The notes beneath the pieces were generated by a model that was not told the DNA's origin, ran no database searches, and worked only from the letters and a program-made list of their open reading frames with translations. Shown here piece after piece: positions 1-9,681 of a stretch of DNA of 64,000 bases. The stretch is taken from NCBI RefSeq assembly GCF_003254585.1, contig NZ_QJGZ01000040.1, forward strand, positions 248,001 to 312,000, written 5' to 3'. The position numbers and the translations under genes were made by a program. Each line of letters begins with the position of its first letter. Positions within the stretch are counted from its first letter, which is position 1. The DNA comes from Flavobacterium sharifuzzamanii. Its GTDB lineage: Bacteria; Bacteroidota; Bacteroidia; Flavobacteriales; Flavobacteriaceae.

Positions 1-3
1 TTG

Positions 4-32
4 TTGCATTAAAATAAATTTTTATATATTTG
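4..32 (+). promoter_or_regulatory. Promoter of the three-Y regulator gene
   Basis: TTG at 4-6 is followed after 18 bases by TATATTTG at 25-32, an exact match to the Bacteroidota pattern TTG-N(17-23)-TAnnTTTG. Transcription would begin near 39, leaving a leader of about 150 nt before the start codon at 193. Confidence 0.6.
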
Positions 33-123
33 AGTTTCGATATTCTCTTTTTTGGTTTGATAACATTGAATAATTGTTATTGCTACATTTAAAAAGAAAT
101 GTTTTTTGCCCTAAAAAATGATT

Positions 124-162
124 TTTCCCAAAGAATCCTTTTTAGGAAGTGATTTCCCAAAG
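124..162. promoter_or_regulatory. Direct repeat in the leader of the regulator gene
   Basis: TTTCCCAAAG occurs at 124-133 and again at 153-162, a 29-base period, downstream of the predicted transcription start and just before the regulator gene. It could be an autoregulatory binding site; this is inference from position and repetition only. Confidence 0.25.
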
Positions 163-192
163 TCGCTGCATTAACCTACAGACCGTAACAAA

Positions 193-3123
193 ATGACGAA
201 ACTTAAAATCAAGATTTTATTTCTATCACTTTTATTTATTTCTCCAATTATCAATTCCCAAATCAAAAAGATTGGAGTGCCATTTATAACCAATTATAGT
301 CCGAAAGTTTATAAAGCAGCATCAGAGAATTGGGATGTTCTGCAAGATTCTAAAGGAATGATGTTTTTTGCCAATCATTTCGGAATCATGCAATTTGATG
401 GCGTACGTTGGGCGATTGTGACACAACCAGAAAACCGAAGTATGGTTCGTTCCATGGCAATTGATCAAAAGGATAAAATGTACGTTGGCGCTCAAGGCGA
501 TTTTGGATTTGTAATTCAGCTTTCCAATGGACAATATCAATATACTTCTTTGGTGAAATTAGTTCCAAAAGAAGCTCGGAATTTTGGAGATGTACTTCAT
601 ACAGTCATTCGAAATAATGAAGTTATTTTTTTCTCTTATGAAAGGATTTTTATTTATAAAAACCATACAGTCAGAGTAATAGATGCTAAAAGATCTTTTG
701 ATGATTTCTTTGAAGTAGGGAAAGAGATCTATGTTTCGGATAATGAAAGAGGCTTATTAAAATTAAATGGAGAGAAACTAATTCCTGTAGAAAACGGTCA
801 GCAATTTGTTGGAATGCAGGTTAGGAAGATGTTTCGAACGGAAAAAGGCTTTTTACTGCTGACTCAAAAAAATGGTCTTTTTAGCTTCAGCGAAAATCAG
901 ATTAAACCATTTGTGACTGAAGTTGATTATTTGCTGAAGCAAAATCAGATTTCAGCAGGAATTGAACTTTCTGACGGATATTTCGGAATTGGAACGCGTC
1001 AATCTGGGTTGATAGTTATAGATAGTGAAGGACATTTGATTCAGCATATTGATAAACAAATGGGGCTTCAGAACGAATATGTAACTAATTTTAGAATCGA
1101 TAAGGAAGGAAATTTATGGGTGACACTCAAAGGCGGAATTTCGCTAGTTCAGATTTCGTCTCCTTTATCAAAAATTATTGACGGTACTAATTCTGAAACC
1201 AAAATTTATTGCAGTCAGATTTACCAGAATCAATTGTATATCGGTACAGATAATGGCGTATTTTGGCTTGATTGGGAAGCTTATAAAAGCGGGAAGAGAG
1301 AGAACGTAACTTTTCAGCATATTTCTGGAATGTCTGAAAACGTTTGGAATGTGGGAGTTTTTGGCAATTCGTTATTAGCATTTGAAAAAAACGGAATATT
1401 CGAAATCAAAGGGAATTCCGCGAAAGCGTTGGCAAAAATTGATGGCGCTTGGCAAGGAATTCTAGTGCCTAATCATCCTGATTTGCTTCTTGTTGGCGGT
1501 TATACCGGATTGTATCTTCTAAAAAAAATAAATGGTTCTTGGGTTTTTCAGCATCGGATAAAAGGGTTTGAAGAAAGCAGCAGAATCATGGAAACCGATA
1601 AATGGGGAAATATTTGGATTGCGCATGGTTACAAAGGGATTTATAAGATTAAATTTAATGCGACATTTGATTCCGTTGTTGATATTCAGTTTTATAATGA
1701 TAAGAATGGTTTTCCGTCGAGTTTGTTTTTGAATACATTTAAAATTGATAATCAGATTTTGTTTGGCACAACAAAAGGCGTTTATAGACAAGATGTATCT
1801 TCAAAAAAAATGATTCCGGATCCAGTTTTTAAAAAATATCTGGGGTTAGAAAATCATATCCGATTATTAAAACCAGATCATCAAGACAATATCTGGTATA
1901 TTTCTGGTGAAAATACGGGAAAAATGAATAAGCAGAAAAATGGAAGTTTTAAGATTGAAGAACTACCTTTTCGAAAGCTCGGATATTTGTATGTTCCAGG
2001 TTTTGAGAATATCCAGACGACAAAAAGCAGTGATGTATTTTTCGGTACGCAAGAAGGACTTATTCATTATAGTGCCATTAAAAACAAGAAGTATGAAACG
2101 AAATATAAAGCTGTCATTTCTGAAGTAAAATGCATTTTTCCGAAAGATAGTCTTTTGTATTCTAGTCGTTATGATATTCTTCCGAAGAAAACAGCATCAA
2201 TAAGCGACAAACTTTCTACAGTATTGCCTTATTCTAATAACGCGCTTCATTTTTCTTTTGCATCGCTTTGTTTTGAAGATGCTGAAGCAACAAAATACGA
2301 ATATTGGTTGGAAGGCTTTGAGCCGACATGGTCGGATTATAGTCTTCAGACCGAAAAAGAATATACCAATTTGCCTGAAAATGAATATGTTTTTCACGTA
2401 AGAGCAAAAAACATTTATGATGTAGTTAGCGAAGAAGCGGTTTTTAGGTTTGAAGTTTTACCGCCTTGGTATAGAACTTTTTGGGCTTACTTGTTTTATT
2501 TTGCGCTTTATAGTATTGTAATTTATTTAATTGTGAGATATCAGAAATCGGTTGCTGAGCGTCAACGCCTTCAATTGATAGAGAATCAGGAAAAAGAATT
2601 GCTTCGAAGCCGTGCAGAGCTTAACGAACAGAAACTGACATGGGAACAGCAAAATATGGTAATTGTAAAAGAGAATCTTCAAACGACGATAAATCTCAAA
2701 AATGCTAAAGTGGCTTCAAATACAGTCAATTTAATTCATTTAAATGAAATTTTACTTTCTATAAAAGATTTGATCGGACAGATTGATAAGAAAAATGATC
2801 CGAATGTAAATTTCAGTCTTCTAACGAAAATCAATAAATTGATTGACCACGAATTGCAAGGAGACAAACATTGGAATGAGTTTGAAGAGATTTTCAATCA
2901 ATTGCACGATAATTTTATGCAACGATTAAAATCTAGTTATCCAGAATTGACTCCGCGCGATATGCGATTGTGTGCTTATTTGAGAATGAATTTTAATACA
3001 AAAGAAATTGCTCCGCTTTTAGGAATTTCTGTTCGCGGTGTTGAAGATACCCGTTATCGCATTCGCAAAAAATTACAGCTTCCATCAGATACAAACATCA
3101 CCGAATTTATTCTCAATTTTTAA
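193..3123 (+). CDS. Three-Y-domain sensor with C-terminal LuxR-type HTH
   Basis: A membrane-spanning one-component regulator. Residues 1-22 form a signal peptide. About 30-690 are short beta-propeller-like repeats of the kind seen in periplasmic sensors of hybrid two-component systems. A Y_Y_Y (triple tyrosine) domain lies around 700-760, with YEYWLEGFEPTWSDY. A single membrane helix at about 766-786 is followed by a charged coiled coil (790-870), and a LuxR-like helix-turn-helix ends the protein (about 919-976, LTPRDMRLCAYL, NTKEIAPLLGIS). There is no histidine kinase or receiver domain, so signal would pass directly from periplasm to DNA-binding domain. It sits upstream of three polysaccharide-degrading enzymes on the same strand and probably controls them. 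The family is common in Flavobacteriia; the ligand is unknown. Confidence 0.85.
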   Translation: MTKLKIKILFLSLLFISPIINSQIKKIGVPFITNYSPKVYKAASENWDVLQDSKGMMFFANHFGIMQFDGVRWAIVTQPENRSMVRSMAIDQKDKMYVGAQGDFGFVIQLSNGQYQYTSLVKLVPKEARNFGDVLHTVIRNNEVIFFSYERIFIYKNHTVRVIDAKRSFDDFFEVGKEIYVSDNERGLLKLNGEKLIPVENGQQFVGMQVRKMFRTEKGFLLLTQKNGLFSFSENQIKPFVTEVDYLLKQNQISAGIELSDGYFGIGTRQSGLIVIDSEGHLIQHIDKQMGLQNEYVTNFRIDKEGNLWVTLKGGISLVQISSPLSKIIDGTNSETKIYCSQIYQNQLYIGTDNGVFWLDWEAYKSGKRENVTFQHISGMSENVWNVGVFGNSLLAFEKNGIFEIKGNSAKALAKIDGAWQGILVPNHPDLLLVGGYTGLYLLKKINGSWVFQHRIKGFEESSRIMETDKWGNIWIAHGYKGIYKIKFNATFDSVVDIQFYNDKNGFPSSLFLNTFKIDNQILFGTTKGVYRQDVSSKKMIPDPVFKKYLGLENHIRLLKPDHQDNIWYISGENTGKMNKQKNGSFKIEELPFRKLGYLYVPGFENIQTTKSSDVFFGTQEGLIHYSAIKNKKYETKYKAVISEVKCIFPKDSLLYSSRYDILPKKTASISDKLSTVLPYSNNALHFSFASLCFEDAEATKYEYWLEGFEPTWSDYSLQTEKEYTNLPENEYVFHVRAKNIYDVVSEEAVFRFEVLPPWYRTFWAYLFYFALYSIVIYLIVRYQKSVAERQRLQLIENQEKELLRSRAELNEQKLTWEQQNMVIVKENLQTTINLKNAKVASNTVNLIHLNEILLSIKDLIGQIDKKNDPNVNFSLLTKINKLIDHELQGDKHWNEFEEIFNQLHDNFMQRLKSSYPELTPRDMRLCAYLRMNFNTKEIAPLLGISVRGVEDTRYRIRKKLQLPSDTNITEFILNF

Positions 3124-3160
3124 TTTTTCTCATTTAAGTGAAATTTTAAGTGATTTTATG

Positions 3161-3218
3161 CATTTCATCGATGATTTGTTACATTTCTTCGATAGTACCG
3201 TAGTCAAACCGTACTCAA
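3161..3218. promoter_or_regulatory. Direct-repeat cluster upstream of the GH16 gene
   Basis: Two sets of direct repeats lie between the regulator and the GH16 gene. CATTTCATCGAT (3161-3172) recurs as CATTTCTTCGAT (3182-3193), a 21-base period. ACCGTAGTCAA (3197-3207) is followed at once by ACCGTACTCAA (3208-3218), an 11-base period. Periods near one and two helical turns suit a dimeric activator on one DNA face. The regulator encoded just upstream is the obvious candidate; this is inference. Confidence 0.35.
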
Positions 3219-3341
3219 AAATGTAAGTCTTGCCTGATTTTTTAGTTAATATTGCCCTGTTGTTGTCGGAAAATAAATCTGTTTTTTAATAAAGCAGTAT
3301 TTGTTGAAGCAATAACAATTACTAACTAAAACCTATTAAAA

Positions 3342-6300
3342 ATGAAGCAAAAAGACTTTTTTTTCGGCCGACCACCGAAAAGCAATTCCTATTTATTAAA
3401 ACAATTTTGTGTCGCAGTTTTATTCTTACTGCTGCCATTTATGAAAACGCAAGCTCAATGTAATACATTGGTTTGGTCGGATGAGTTTAATGGTACAACG
3501 GTAGATTTGACCAAATGGCAAAGCATCTCAGGAAACGGGTGTCCGTCGCTCTGCGGATTTGGAAATGCCGAGGCGCAGCGCTACGATCCGAATCAGGCAA
3601 CAATTGTAAAAGAAGGCGCAAACAGCTATTTGAATATTGAGGCTAAATACCAGCCCAATGCCTCGTTTCCAGATCAGCCGTATACTTCTTCAAAATTAAC
3701 TACAGAGGGAAAGTATTCTTTAAAATATGGAAGGGTTGAGGCTCGTATGAAGTTATCTAACGGACAAGGCGCGTGGCCAGCTTTTTGGATGCTTCCTGTA
3801 AACGGAAACTGGCCGTTTACCGGTGAAATTGATATTATGGAAGCCAAACACAGAAATCCGCAATCTGTAGACGGAACGATTCATTATGACGGAAACGGAT
3901 ATCATTTTACGGGTAGAAGCTATAGTTCTCCAACAGATTTATCTTCAGATTTTCATGTTTATGCGGTAGAATGGGGACCAAACTTTATCAAATGGTTTGT
4001 TGATGATGTTTTATTTCACACCGCAACTCCAAATACAACAGTTAATGGCGGATGGCCTTTTAACGATAGTCAGTTCTATATCATTTTAAACCTTGCTGTT
4101 GGTAGTGCAGGAACGCCTTACACCAGTGTAAATGGAGCAGGTGTACCACCAGTTCCGGGTGATTTCCCAGCAAAATTACAAGTCGATTATGTTCGTGTTT
4201 ACGATGGGAGTTTTAAATATGCGGTAAGTGGCGATAACAAAGTTTACCAAAATGAAACTAGTAAAACCTATTCTGTAAATGCAATTGCGGGGGCGACCTA
4301 TAACTGGACAGTTCCAGCAGGAGCAACAATTGCATCAGGGCAGGGAACAAATTCGATTACTGTAAATTGGGGAACTTCTGGAGGAGATGTTTCTGTAGCT
4401 GCAACAGTTTCAGGCTGTAATGTTAATACTTACAAACTGGCTGTTACGACCGAACCAGCATTGCCAGTTGAAAAAGTACATGATGATTTTCAGAGTAATA
4501 GAAATGTAGTATATCCTATAAAAACGGGAGTTCTAACAGAAGCTGTTGCGAATCCTTCGGCTACGGGAATTAACACATCGGCTTTGGTTGGTAAATACGT
4601 TCGAAATTCAAGCGAATTATATGATGTTTTGAATATTAGAAATTTAACCATCACCAATGCGAACGATTATGTTTACGGAAGAAAAAGACTTTCTTTTGAT
4701 ATTTATACTTCAGCACCGGTTGGAACAAAGATTTCGATGCAATTAGAAAATAGCAATGTTACAACTGCAACCAATTATCCGTCGGGAAGACATAGTGGTT
4801 TTAAAGCTACTACAACAGTTCAGAACAAATGGGAAACGATTGAATTTGAGTTTGAAAAAGTAATCGACCCAAATACGAGCGCTTTGGCAATCAATAATGT
4901 GGTGATTCTTTTTGAATCGAATTCAAATTCCGGAGCAACTTATTATTTTGATAATCTACTGACAAAAGCAGCGCCAGAGAAACCGATTATTGCAACAGAT
5001 GTTCTGCAAAACTATGATGGAGCAAATAAAATTATAAAAGGAACTACGACAGGAACGTATTCTGTTGTGGCAAATCCGGGCTCTAATTCTGTTAACTCAT
5101 CTGCAAATGTGGCGAAGTATGTTCGAAATGCATCAGAACAATACGATGTGCTTTTCTTTAATACACAAACTTCAATCGAAGATGCTGGTTTATTTAAAAA
5201 TCAGACCAATAAAATTATGATCGATGTCTATACAACGGCACCAATTGGTACGGTTGTAAGCATGAATTTTGAGAATAGCGCGACTTCGCTTCCAGCAAAT
5301 TATCCGACAGGAAGAAATAGTAGTTACGTAGCCATTACAACCAAACAAAATCAATGGGAAACATTAACTTTCTACTATAATTCCAGTCCGGATGCTGGAA
5401 CTTCGAATCTGGCAGTAAATCAAATGGTTTTACTGTTTAATTCGGGTTCTTATACAAGCGATACGTATTATTTTGATAATATTAGAATTGGATCGACTAA
5501 ACTTCCAGATACTTTTACGCCGGGTGTTGTGTATGAAGATTATCAAACGATTCACAACATTACGTTTAGAGATGCTATTGGAACTTATACGGCAAACACA
5601 GCAAATCCAAACGTAAGCGGAATAAATACTTCTTCAAATGTTGGAAAATATATTCGTAAGTCAACAGAATTATATGATAATTTCTCCTTCAATACGACTT
5701 TAAACAACATTGGAGATTTTAAAGCGGGAACAAAAAAGTTTGCGATGGATGTTTATACTTCTGCGCCAGTTGGATCAATTATTTCTTGGCAGGCAGAAAG
5801 CAGCGCGTCGGTTCCGTCCAATTATCCTGTTGGAAGACACAGTATTTATCAAGGAGTTGTAAAACAATCAAATGCTTGGCATACCATAACTTTTACTTAT
5901 GTAAGTACGCCAGATGCTTCGACACCAGATAATGATGTAAACCGTTTTGTTTTCTTGTTTGAGCCGGGAACCAATTCTGGAAATGCGTATTATTTTGATA
6001 ATTTGAGAGCTTTAAATTTAGTGTCTACAGAAACTCCAAATGTAAATTTAGCTTTGGCTAAAACGGCAACGGCTTCGACATTAGAAAATGCGACTTTTAC
6101 TGCAAACCAAGCAACAGACGGAGATGCAGGTACAAGATGGGCAAGTTCTTTTGCTAATGCGACCGAATGGATTTATGTGGATCTAGGAAGTAACTACAAT
6201 CTAAATCGTGTAGTACTAAAATGGGAAGCTGCTTATGCAACACAATATAAAGTACAGCTTTCAACTGACAATGTTTTTACAGAAAATGAAACCATCAATA

Positions 6301-6722
6301 CGCAAACGGCAAGCGATGGCGGAACGGATGATTTAGCGGTAAGCGGAACAGGAAGATATCTTCGCATTTTATGTACAGCAAAAGCTTTGTCGCCTTATGG
6401 ATATTCATTGTATGAAATTGAAGCTTACGGATCTTCGTCAACGGCTAGAATGGCCTTAAATGTTGAGGAAGAGCCTCAGACAGAAGAAACTGTTTTTGCT
6501 GTGTATCCAAATCCTACGACTAATTATGTTCAAGTTTCATCTCCTGAAAACTTAGACAATAAAGTCATCACGATTTATGACAATACTGGAAATCTAGTTT
6601 TACAGAATAAACTTCAAGAAAATGAAAGTGTAATTGATGTTAGCAGACTTCGCAGAGGAATTTATATTGTAAACTTCAAATCAGACCAGAAAAGCTGGAG
6701 TAAGAAGCTGATTAAGAAATAA
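3342..6722 (+). CDS. Secreted GH16 beta-glucanase with repeats, F5/8C and T9SS domains
   Basis: Predicted endo-beta-1,3(4)-glucanase (laminarinase type). A signal peptide ends near residue 39. The GH16 domain covers about 42-290 and holds the catalytic signature GEIDIME at 161-167 (E162 nucleophile, D164, E167 acid/base). An Ig/PKD-like segment follows (about 295-370), then three homologous modules of about 165 residues (about 378-545, 556-720, 729-895), each ending in YYFDN. Next come a discoidin (F5/8 type C) domain (about 900-1035) and a T9SS type A tail (about 1050-1126, VYPNPTTN to the terminal LIKK). At 1126 residues it is far longer than a bare GH16 domain. The extra modules are probably carbohydrate-binding. 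It is the first enzyme after the regulator. Confidence 0.9.
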   Translation: MKQKDFFFGRPPKSNSYLLKQFCVAVLFLLLPFMKTQAQCNTLVWSDEFNGTTVDLTKWQSISGNGCPSLCGFGNAEAQRYDPNQATIVKEGANSYLNIEAKYQPNASFPDQPYTSSKLTTEGKYSLKYGRVEARMKLSNGQGAWPAFWMLPVNGNWPFTGEIDIMEAKHRNPQSVDGTIHYDGNGYHFTGRSYSSPTDLSSDFHVYAVEWGPNFIKWFVDDVLFHTATPNTTVNGGWPFNDSQFYIILNLAVGSAGTPYTSVNGAGVPPVPGDFPAKLQVDYVRVYDGSFKYAVSGDNKVYQNETSKTYSVNAIAGATYNWTVPAGATIASGQGTNSITVNWGTSGGDVSVAATVSGCNVNTYKLAVTTEPALPVEKVHDDFQSNRNVVYPIKTGVLTEAVANPSATGINTSALVGKYVRNSSELYDVLNIRNLTITNANDYVYGRKRLSFDIYTSAPVGTKISMQLENSNVTTATNYPSGRHSGFKATTTVQNKWETIEFEFEKVIDPNTSALAINNVVILFESNSNSGATYYFDNLLTKAAPEKPIIATDVLQNYDGANKIIKGTTTGTYSVVANPGSNSVNSSANVAKYVRNASEQYDVLFFNTQTSIEDAGLFKNQTNKIMIDVYTTAPIGTVVSMNFENSATSLPANYPTGRNSSYVAITTKQNQWETLTFYYNSSPDAGTSNLAVNQMVLLFNSGSYTSDTYYFDNIRIGSTKLPDTFTPGVVYEDYQTIHNITFRDAIGTYTANTANPNVSGINTSSNVGKYIRKSTELYDNFSFNTTLNNIGDFKAGTKKFAMDVYTSAPVGSIISWQAESSASVPSNYPVGRHSIYQGVVKQSNAWHTITFTYVSTPDASTPDNDVNRFVFLFEPGTNSGNAYYFDNLRALNLVSTETPNVNLALAKTATASTLENATFTANQATDGDAGTRWASSFANATEWIYVDLGSNYNLNRVVLKWEAAYATQYKVQLSTDNVFTENETINTQTASDGGTDDLAVSGTGRYLRILCTAKALSPYGYSLYEIEAYGSSSTARMALNVEEEPQTEETVFAVYPNPTTNYVQVSSPENLDNKVITIYDNTGNLVLQNKLQENESVIDVSRLRRGIYIVNFKSDQKSWSKKLIKK

Positions 6723-6727
6723 TTTTT

Positions 6728-6780
6728 AAATCCGTTGGGTGCAATTCAAGGAGGGCATACCAGTTGCACCTGGCGGATTT
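6728..6780 (+). terminator. Long two-part hairpin after the GH16 gene
   Basis: AAATCCG (6728-6734) pairs with CGGATTT (6774-6780), and inside it GGTGCAA pairs with TTGCACC around a loop of about 18 bases. There is no long T-run after it, so it may act as a weak terminator or an mRNA-stabilising structure between the two glucanase genes. Confidence 0.4.
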
Positions 6781-6785
6781 ATTTA

Positions 6786-6801
6786 GTCATTTGAAAATGA
6801 C
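6786..6801. promoter_or_regulatory. Palindrome upstream of the GH64 gene
   Basis: GTCATTT-GA-AAATGAC is a perfect 7-base inverted repeat 48 bases before the GH64 start. It could be an operator; no further evidence is visible. Confidence 0.2.
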
Positions 6802-6848
6802 TTTGGTTTTAGAATCTAATTATTATGTAACCCCAAAATTATTTAGAT

Positions 6849-9503
6849 ATGAATAAAATTAGACTTCAAAGATTTTCTTTTTTGATGACGCTTTTTTTAG
6901 TGTTTTCAAGCCTAATGCATGCTCAAGGGCCTGTACCGTTTACGATTAGTAATAATTCGACATTTGCAGACAGCGATCTATATGTTGCTATTGTGGGAAT
7001 CGATTATACCACAGGAAACCATGTTTGGGTCAATGCCAAAACAAGTCAGGTTTTGCCTATGAATGCTTCTTATAATACGGTTACAGGACCAACTTATGGC
7101 GGAAACACAGGGCCGGGACAAAACTCGAAATACGCAGCATGTTTTACAAAACTGAGTGAGATTCCAAACAAAACCTTCACTTTGCCTTTAATTGCAGGGT
7201 GCCGAGTGTTTATTTCGAAAGGTTCACAATTGTACTTTTACTTTTTTGGAGCAAGTGGAGCACCTTCAGGATATGCATCGCCAAATCCGCAGAACGCAAC
7301 AGATCCAAACCAAGGGATTTTGTATGAAATGATCGAATTGACCAATAATCAATATGGTTTCTTTGGAAATCCGACAAGAGTAGATTCATACAAATATCCA
7401 ATGGGACTGGAATTGTTTGGTGCTAACGGATATCAAAAGAAAGTGGGAGATTTAAAAAAGCATGCTGATATTGTTGCGGCTTTTAAAGCCAATGTTCCAG
7501 CAGAATTTCAAGGTTGTGTAAATGATGCGACAGGAGAAATTACTGCTCCGTCAAAAACTGCAGCTTACGCCGAAGGATCAGGGCCATACGCAAATTATTT
7601 AAAATCGTACATCGATGCGATTTGGAACAAATACAAAAATGAAGATTTAATTTTCTATGCCGGAGATGCTGGTGTTTTTAAAGGAAGAGTTATTGGTGAA
7701 CAACTAGAAATGGTGGGACAATCTGGTGCTTTTGTTGGAAGAACTGGACGCGTTCAGAACCGACCAACAACTCAGGAAGCTCTTGAAGGAAAAGGCGTTT
7801 TGGACAGAAGATTGGTTGATGGAGATTTGGATCTTGTAATTCAATCCCAATTAACGGCGGCTATTAACCGTCATGTGGTAAACACTACAATAGCAAATCC
7901 GGGTCAGCAAAACTGGTACGATGCATCGAAATACTATCAAACGAATCCAACAAATCATTATTCTAAATTCTGGCATTTACCAGGAATCAATATTGATAAT
8001 TTGGCTTACGGATTTGCTTATGATGATGTTGCCGATCAGTCGCCATCACTTCATTCGCCACAACCAACAAAAGTTGTAGCAACATTTGGCGGTTATTATG
8101 GACTTACTACGCCTTCAGTTCCAGCTACGACAGACGTTATTACAGTTTACAAAGATTGTAACTACACAGGTTTCTCTGGCGGATTAACTATTGGAGATTA
8201 CAATCTGGCTCGTTTAAATTCTTTAGGAGTTTTAAATGATGACATTTCTTCACTTAAAATAACTCAAGGTTATCAGGCGATTTTATATCAAGACGATAAT
8301 TTTGGCGGAGCTTCAACAGTAATTAATTCTGATAATTCTTGTCTAAATACTACTTGGAATGATAAAGTGAGTTCAATCAGAGTTATTGCAAACGGAACGA
8401 CAACTTTAGGAAATCAGACTTTCTTTCTTCAAAACAGAAATAGCGGTTTATATATGGATGTTTGGAATTCCAGTATGTCAAACGGAGCAGGAATCAATCA
8501 AGGCTCTTTAAATTCTGGAAACAATCAGAAATTTACTTTCACACATTTAGGAGACGGAATGTACAAGATCATTGCGAATCATAGCGGAATGTCAATGGAC
8601 ATTAATAACTTCAATAAAGCAAATGGCGCAAGAGTAGAACAGTATCCGTACAATGCAACTACAAATCAGCAGTTTATTTTGGTTGCTACAGGCGATGGCT
8701 ATTATAAAATTGTTGCCCGTCACAGCGGAAGAATTGTTGAGGTGGCTGGAGCAAGTACAGCTTCTGGAGCGATTGTGCAGCAATGGGATAATAACAATCA
8801 GACTTGTGGACAATGGAAACTGGTTCCAGCAACAAGTTCTCAAACTTCAGTTTTAATTCAAGCAGAAGATTATTCAGCAATGAGCGGCATTCAAGTTGAA
8901 GCGACTACAGATACAGGCGGAGGCTCGAATGTTGGTTATACAGAAACAGGCGATTGGTTGGCGTATAATAATATTAATTTCCCGACAACAGGATCATATT
9001 TAATTGAATATCGAGTGGCAAGTGCGGTTACTGGCGGAAGATTATCTTCTGATTTGAATGCTGGAGCAGTAGTTTTAGGAAATGTTGATATTCCGAATAC
9101 TGGAGGTTGGCAGAATTGGCAAACCGTATCACAAACTGTGAATGTAAATGCAGGAACATATAATTTCGGAATCTATATTCAGAATACAGGAATGAATATC
9201 AACTGGATTAAAATTACAAAAGTAGCGGGAGCAACAGCACGAATGGCTTCAGTTGAAACAATTGAAGAACCAGCCGAAACAGTTTTAAATGTTTACCCAA
9301 GTCCAGTTGAAAGCACACTTTATATAACAACAGATCTTTCTGGAGGAAGCGTAAAAATTCTAGATTCTCAAACAGGATCTACTGTAACATCTCAAAAAAT
9401 AAGCAACAATAGTTTTGATGTTTCGCATCTTAGAAAAGGAATCTATTTTATCGTTTTTGAAAAAGATGGCAAACAAACCATCAAACGTTTCATAAAAAAA
9501 TAG
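6849..9503 (+). CDS. Secreted GH64 beta-1,3-glucanase with lectin-type modules and T9SS tail
   Basis: The N-terminal domain (about 28-425) matches the GH64, thaumatin-like beta-1,3-glucanase family, whose known members release laminaripentaose. Recognised features include the opening GPVPFTISNNSTFADSDLY, the FISKGSQLYFYF strand and YPMGLELFG. A signal peptide covers 1-26. After the catalytic part come a beta/gamma-crystallin-like domain (about 429-515), a ricin-B-like trefoil (about 524-660, repeated GxYKI and QW/QF motifs), a CBM6 (about 668-790, AEDYSAMSG) and a T9SS tail (about 812-884, VYPSPVES). The CBM6 is about 80 percent identical by eye to the one in the next gene. Substrate is probably fungal or algal beta-1,3-glucan. 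Catalytic residues were not assigned. Confidence 0.85.
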   Translation: MNKIRLQRFSFLMTLFLVFSSLMHAQGPVPFTISNNSTFADSDLYVAIVGIDYTTGNHVWVNAKTSQVLPMNASYNTVTGPTYGGNTGPGQNSKYAACFTKLSEIPNKTFTLPLIAGCRVFISKGSQLYFYFFGASGAPSGYASPNPQNATDPNQGILYEMIELTNNQYGFFGNPTRVDSYKYPMGLELFGANGYQKKVGDLKKHADIVAAFKANVPAEFQGCVNDATGEITAPSKTAAYAEGSGPYANYLKSYIDAIWNKYKNEDLIFYAGDAGVFKGRVIGEQLEMVGQSGAFVGRTGRVQNRPTTQEALEGKGVLDRRLVDGDLDLVIQSQLTAAINRHVVNTTIANPGQQNWYDASKYYQTNPTNHYSKFWHLPGINIDNLAYGFAYDDVADQSPSLHSPQPTKVVATFGGYYGLTTPSVPATTDVITVYKDCNYTGFSGGLTIGDYNLARLNSLGVLNDDISSLKITQGYQAILYQDDNFGGASTVINSDNSCLNTTWNDKVSSIRVIANGTTTLGNQTFFLQNRNSGLYMDVWNSSMSNGAGINQGSLNSGNNQKFTFTHLGDGMYKIIANHSGMSMDINNFNKANGARVEQYPYNATTNQQFILVATGDGYYKIVARHSGRIVEVAGASTASGAIVQQWDNNNQTCGQWKLVPATSSQTSVLIQAEDYSAMSGIQVEATTDTGGGSNVGYTETGDWLAYNNINFPTTGSYLIEYRVASAVTGGRLSSDLNAGAVVLGNVDIPNTGGWQNWQTVSQTVNVNAGTYNFGIYIQNTGMNINWIKITKVAGATARMASVETIEEPAETVLNVYPSPVESTLYITTDLSGGSVKILDSQTGSTVTSQKISNNSFDVSHLRKGIYFIVFEKDGKQTIKRFIKK

Positions 9504-9514
9504 TTTTAAAAAGT

Positions 9515-9607
9515 GATTTCAGGCTTTAGATCTTAAATAATAATGGAGTAGTGTTAGTTATACGAAATTAGATTGCAAATCAAATCTAAAATCTAAAGTC
9601 TGAAATC
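9515..9607. repeat. Intergenic inverted repeat
   Basis: A left arm at 9515-9533 (starts GATTTCAGG) pairs with a right arm at 9589-9607 (ends CTGAAATC) with about two mismatches. It lies in the GH64-GH18 gap, where no strong terminator is visible. Confidence 0.5.
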
Positions 9608-9681
9608 TAAAATAAAAAAAATATGCAACTCAAATAACCGTCCCATGTTTACGAGTTTATTAATCTATTAAAACAATTATT

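Noticed and set aside
3038..3226. Open frame overlapping the regulator 3' end
   Set aside because: Two thirds lies in another frame of the HTH coding region and the rest covers the direct repeats; no supporting signal.
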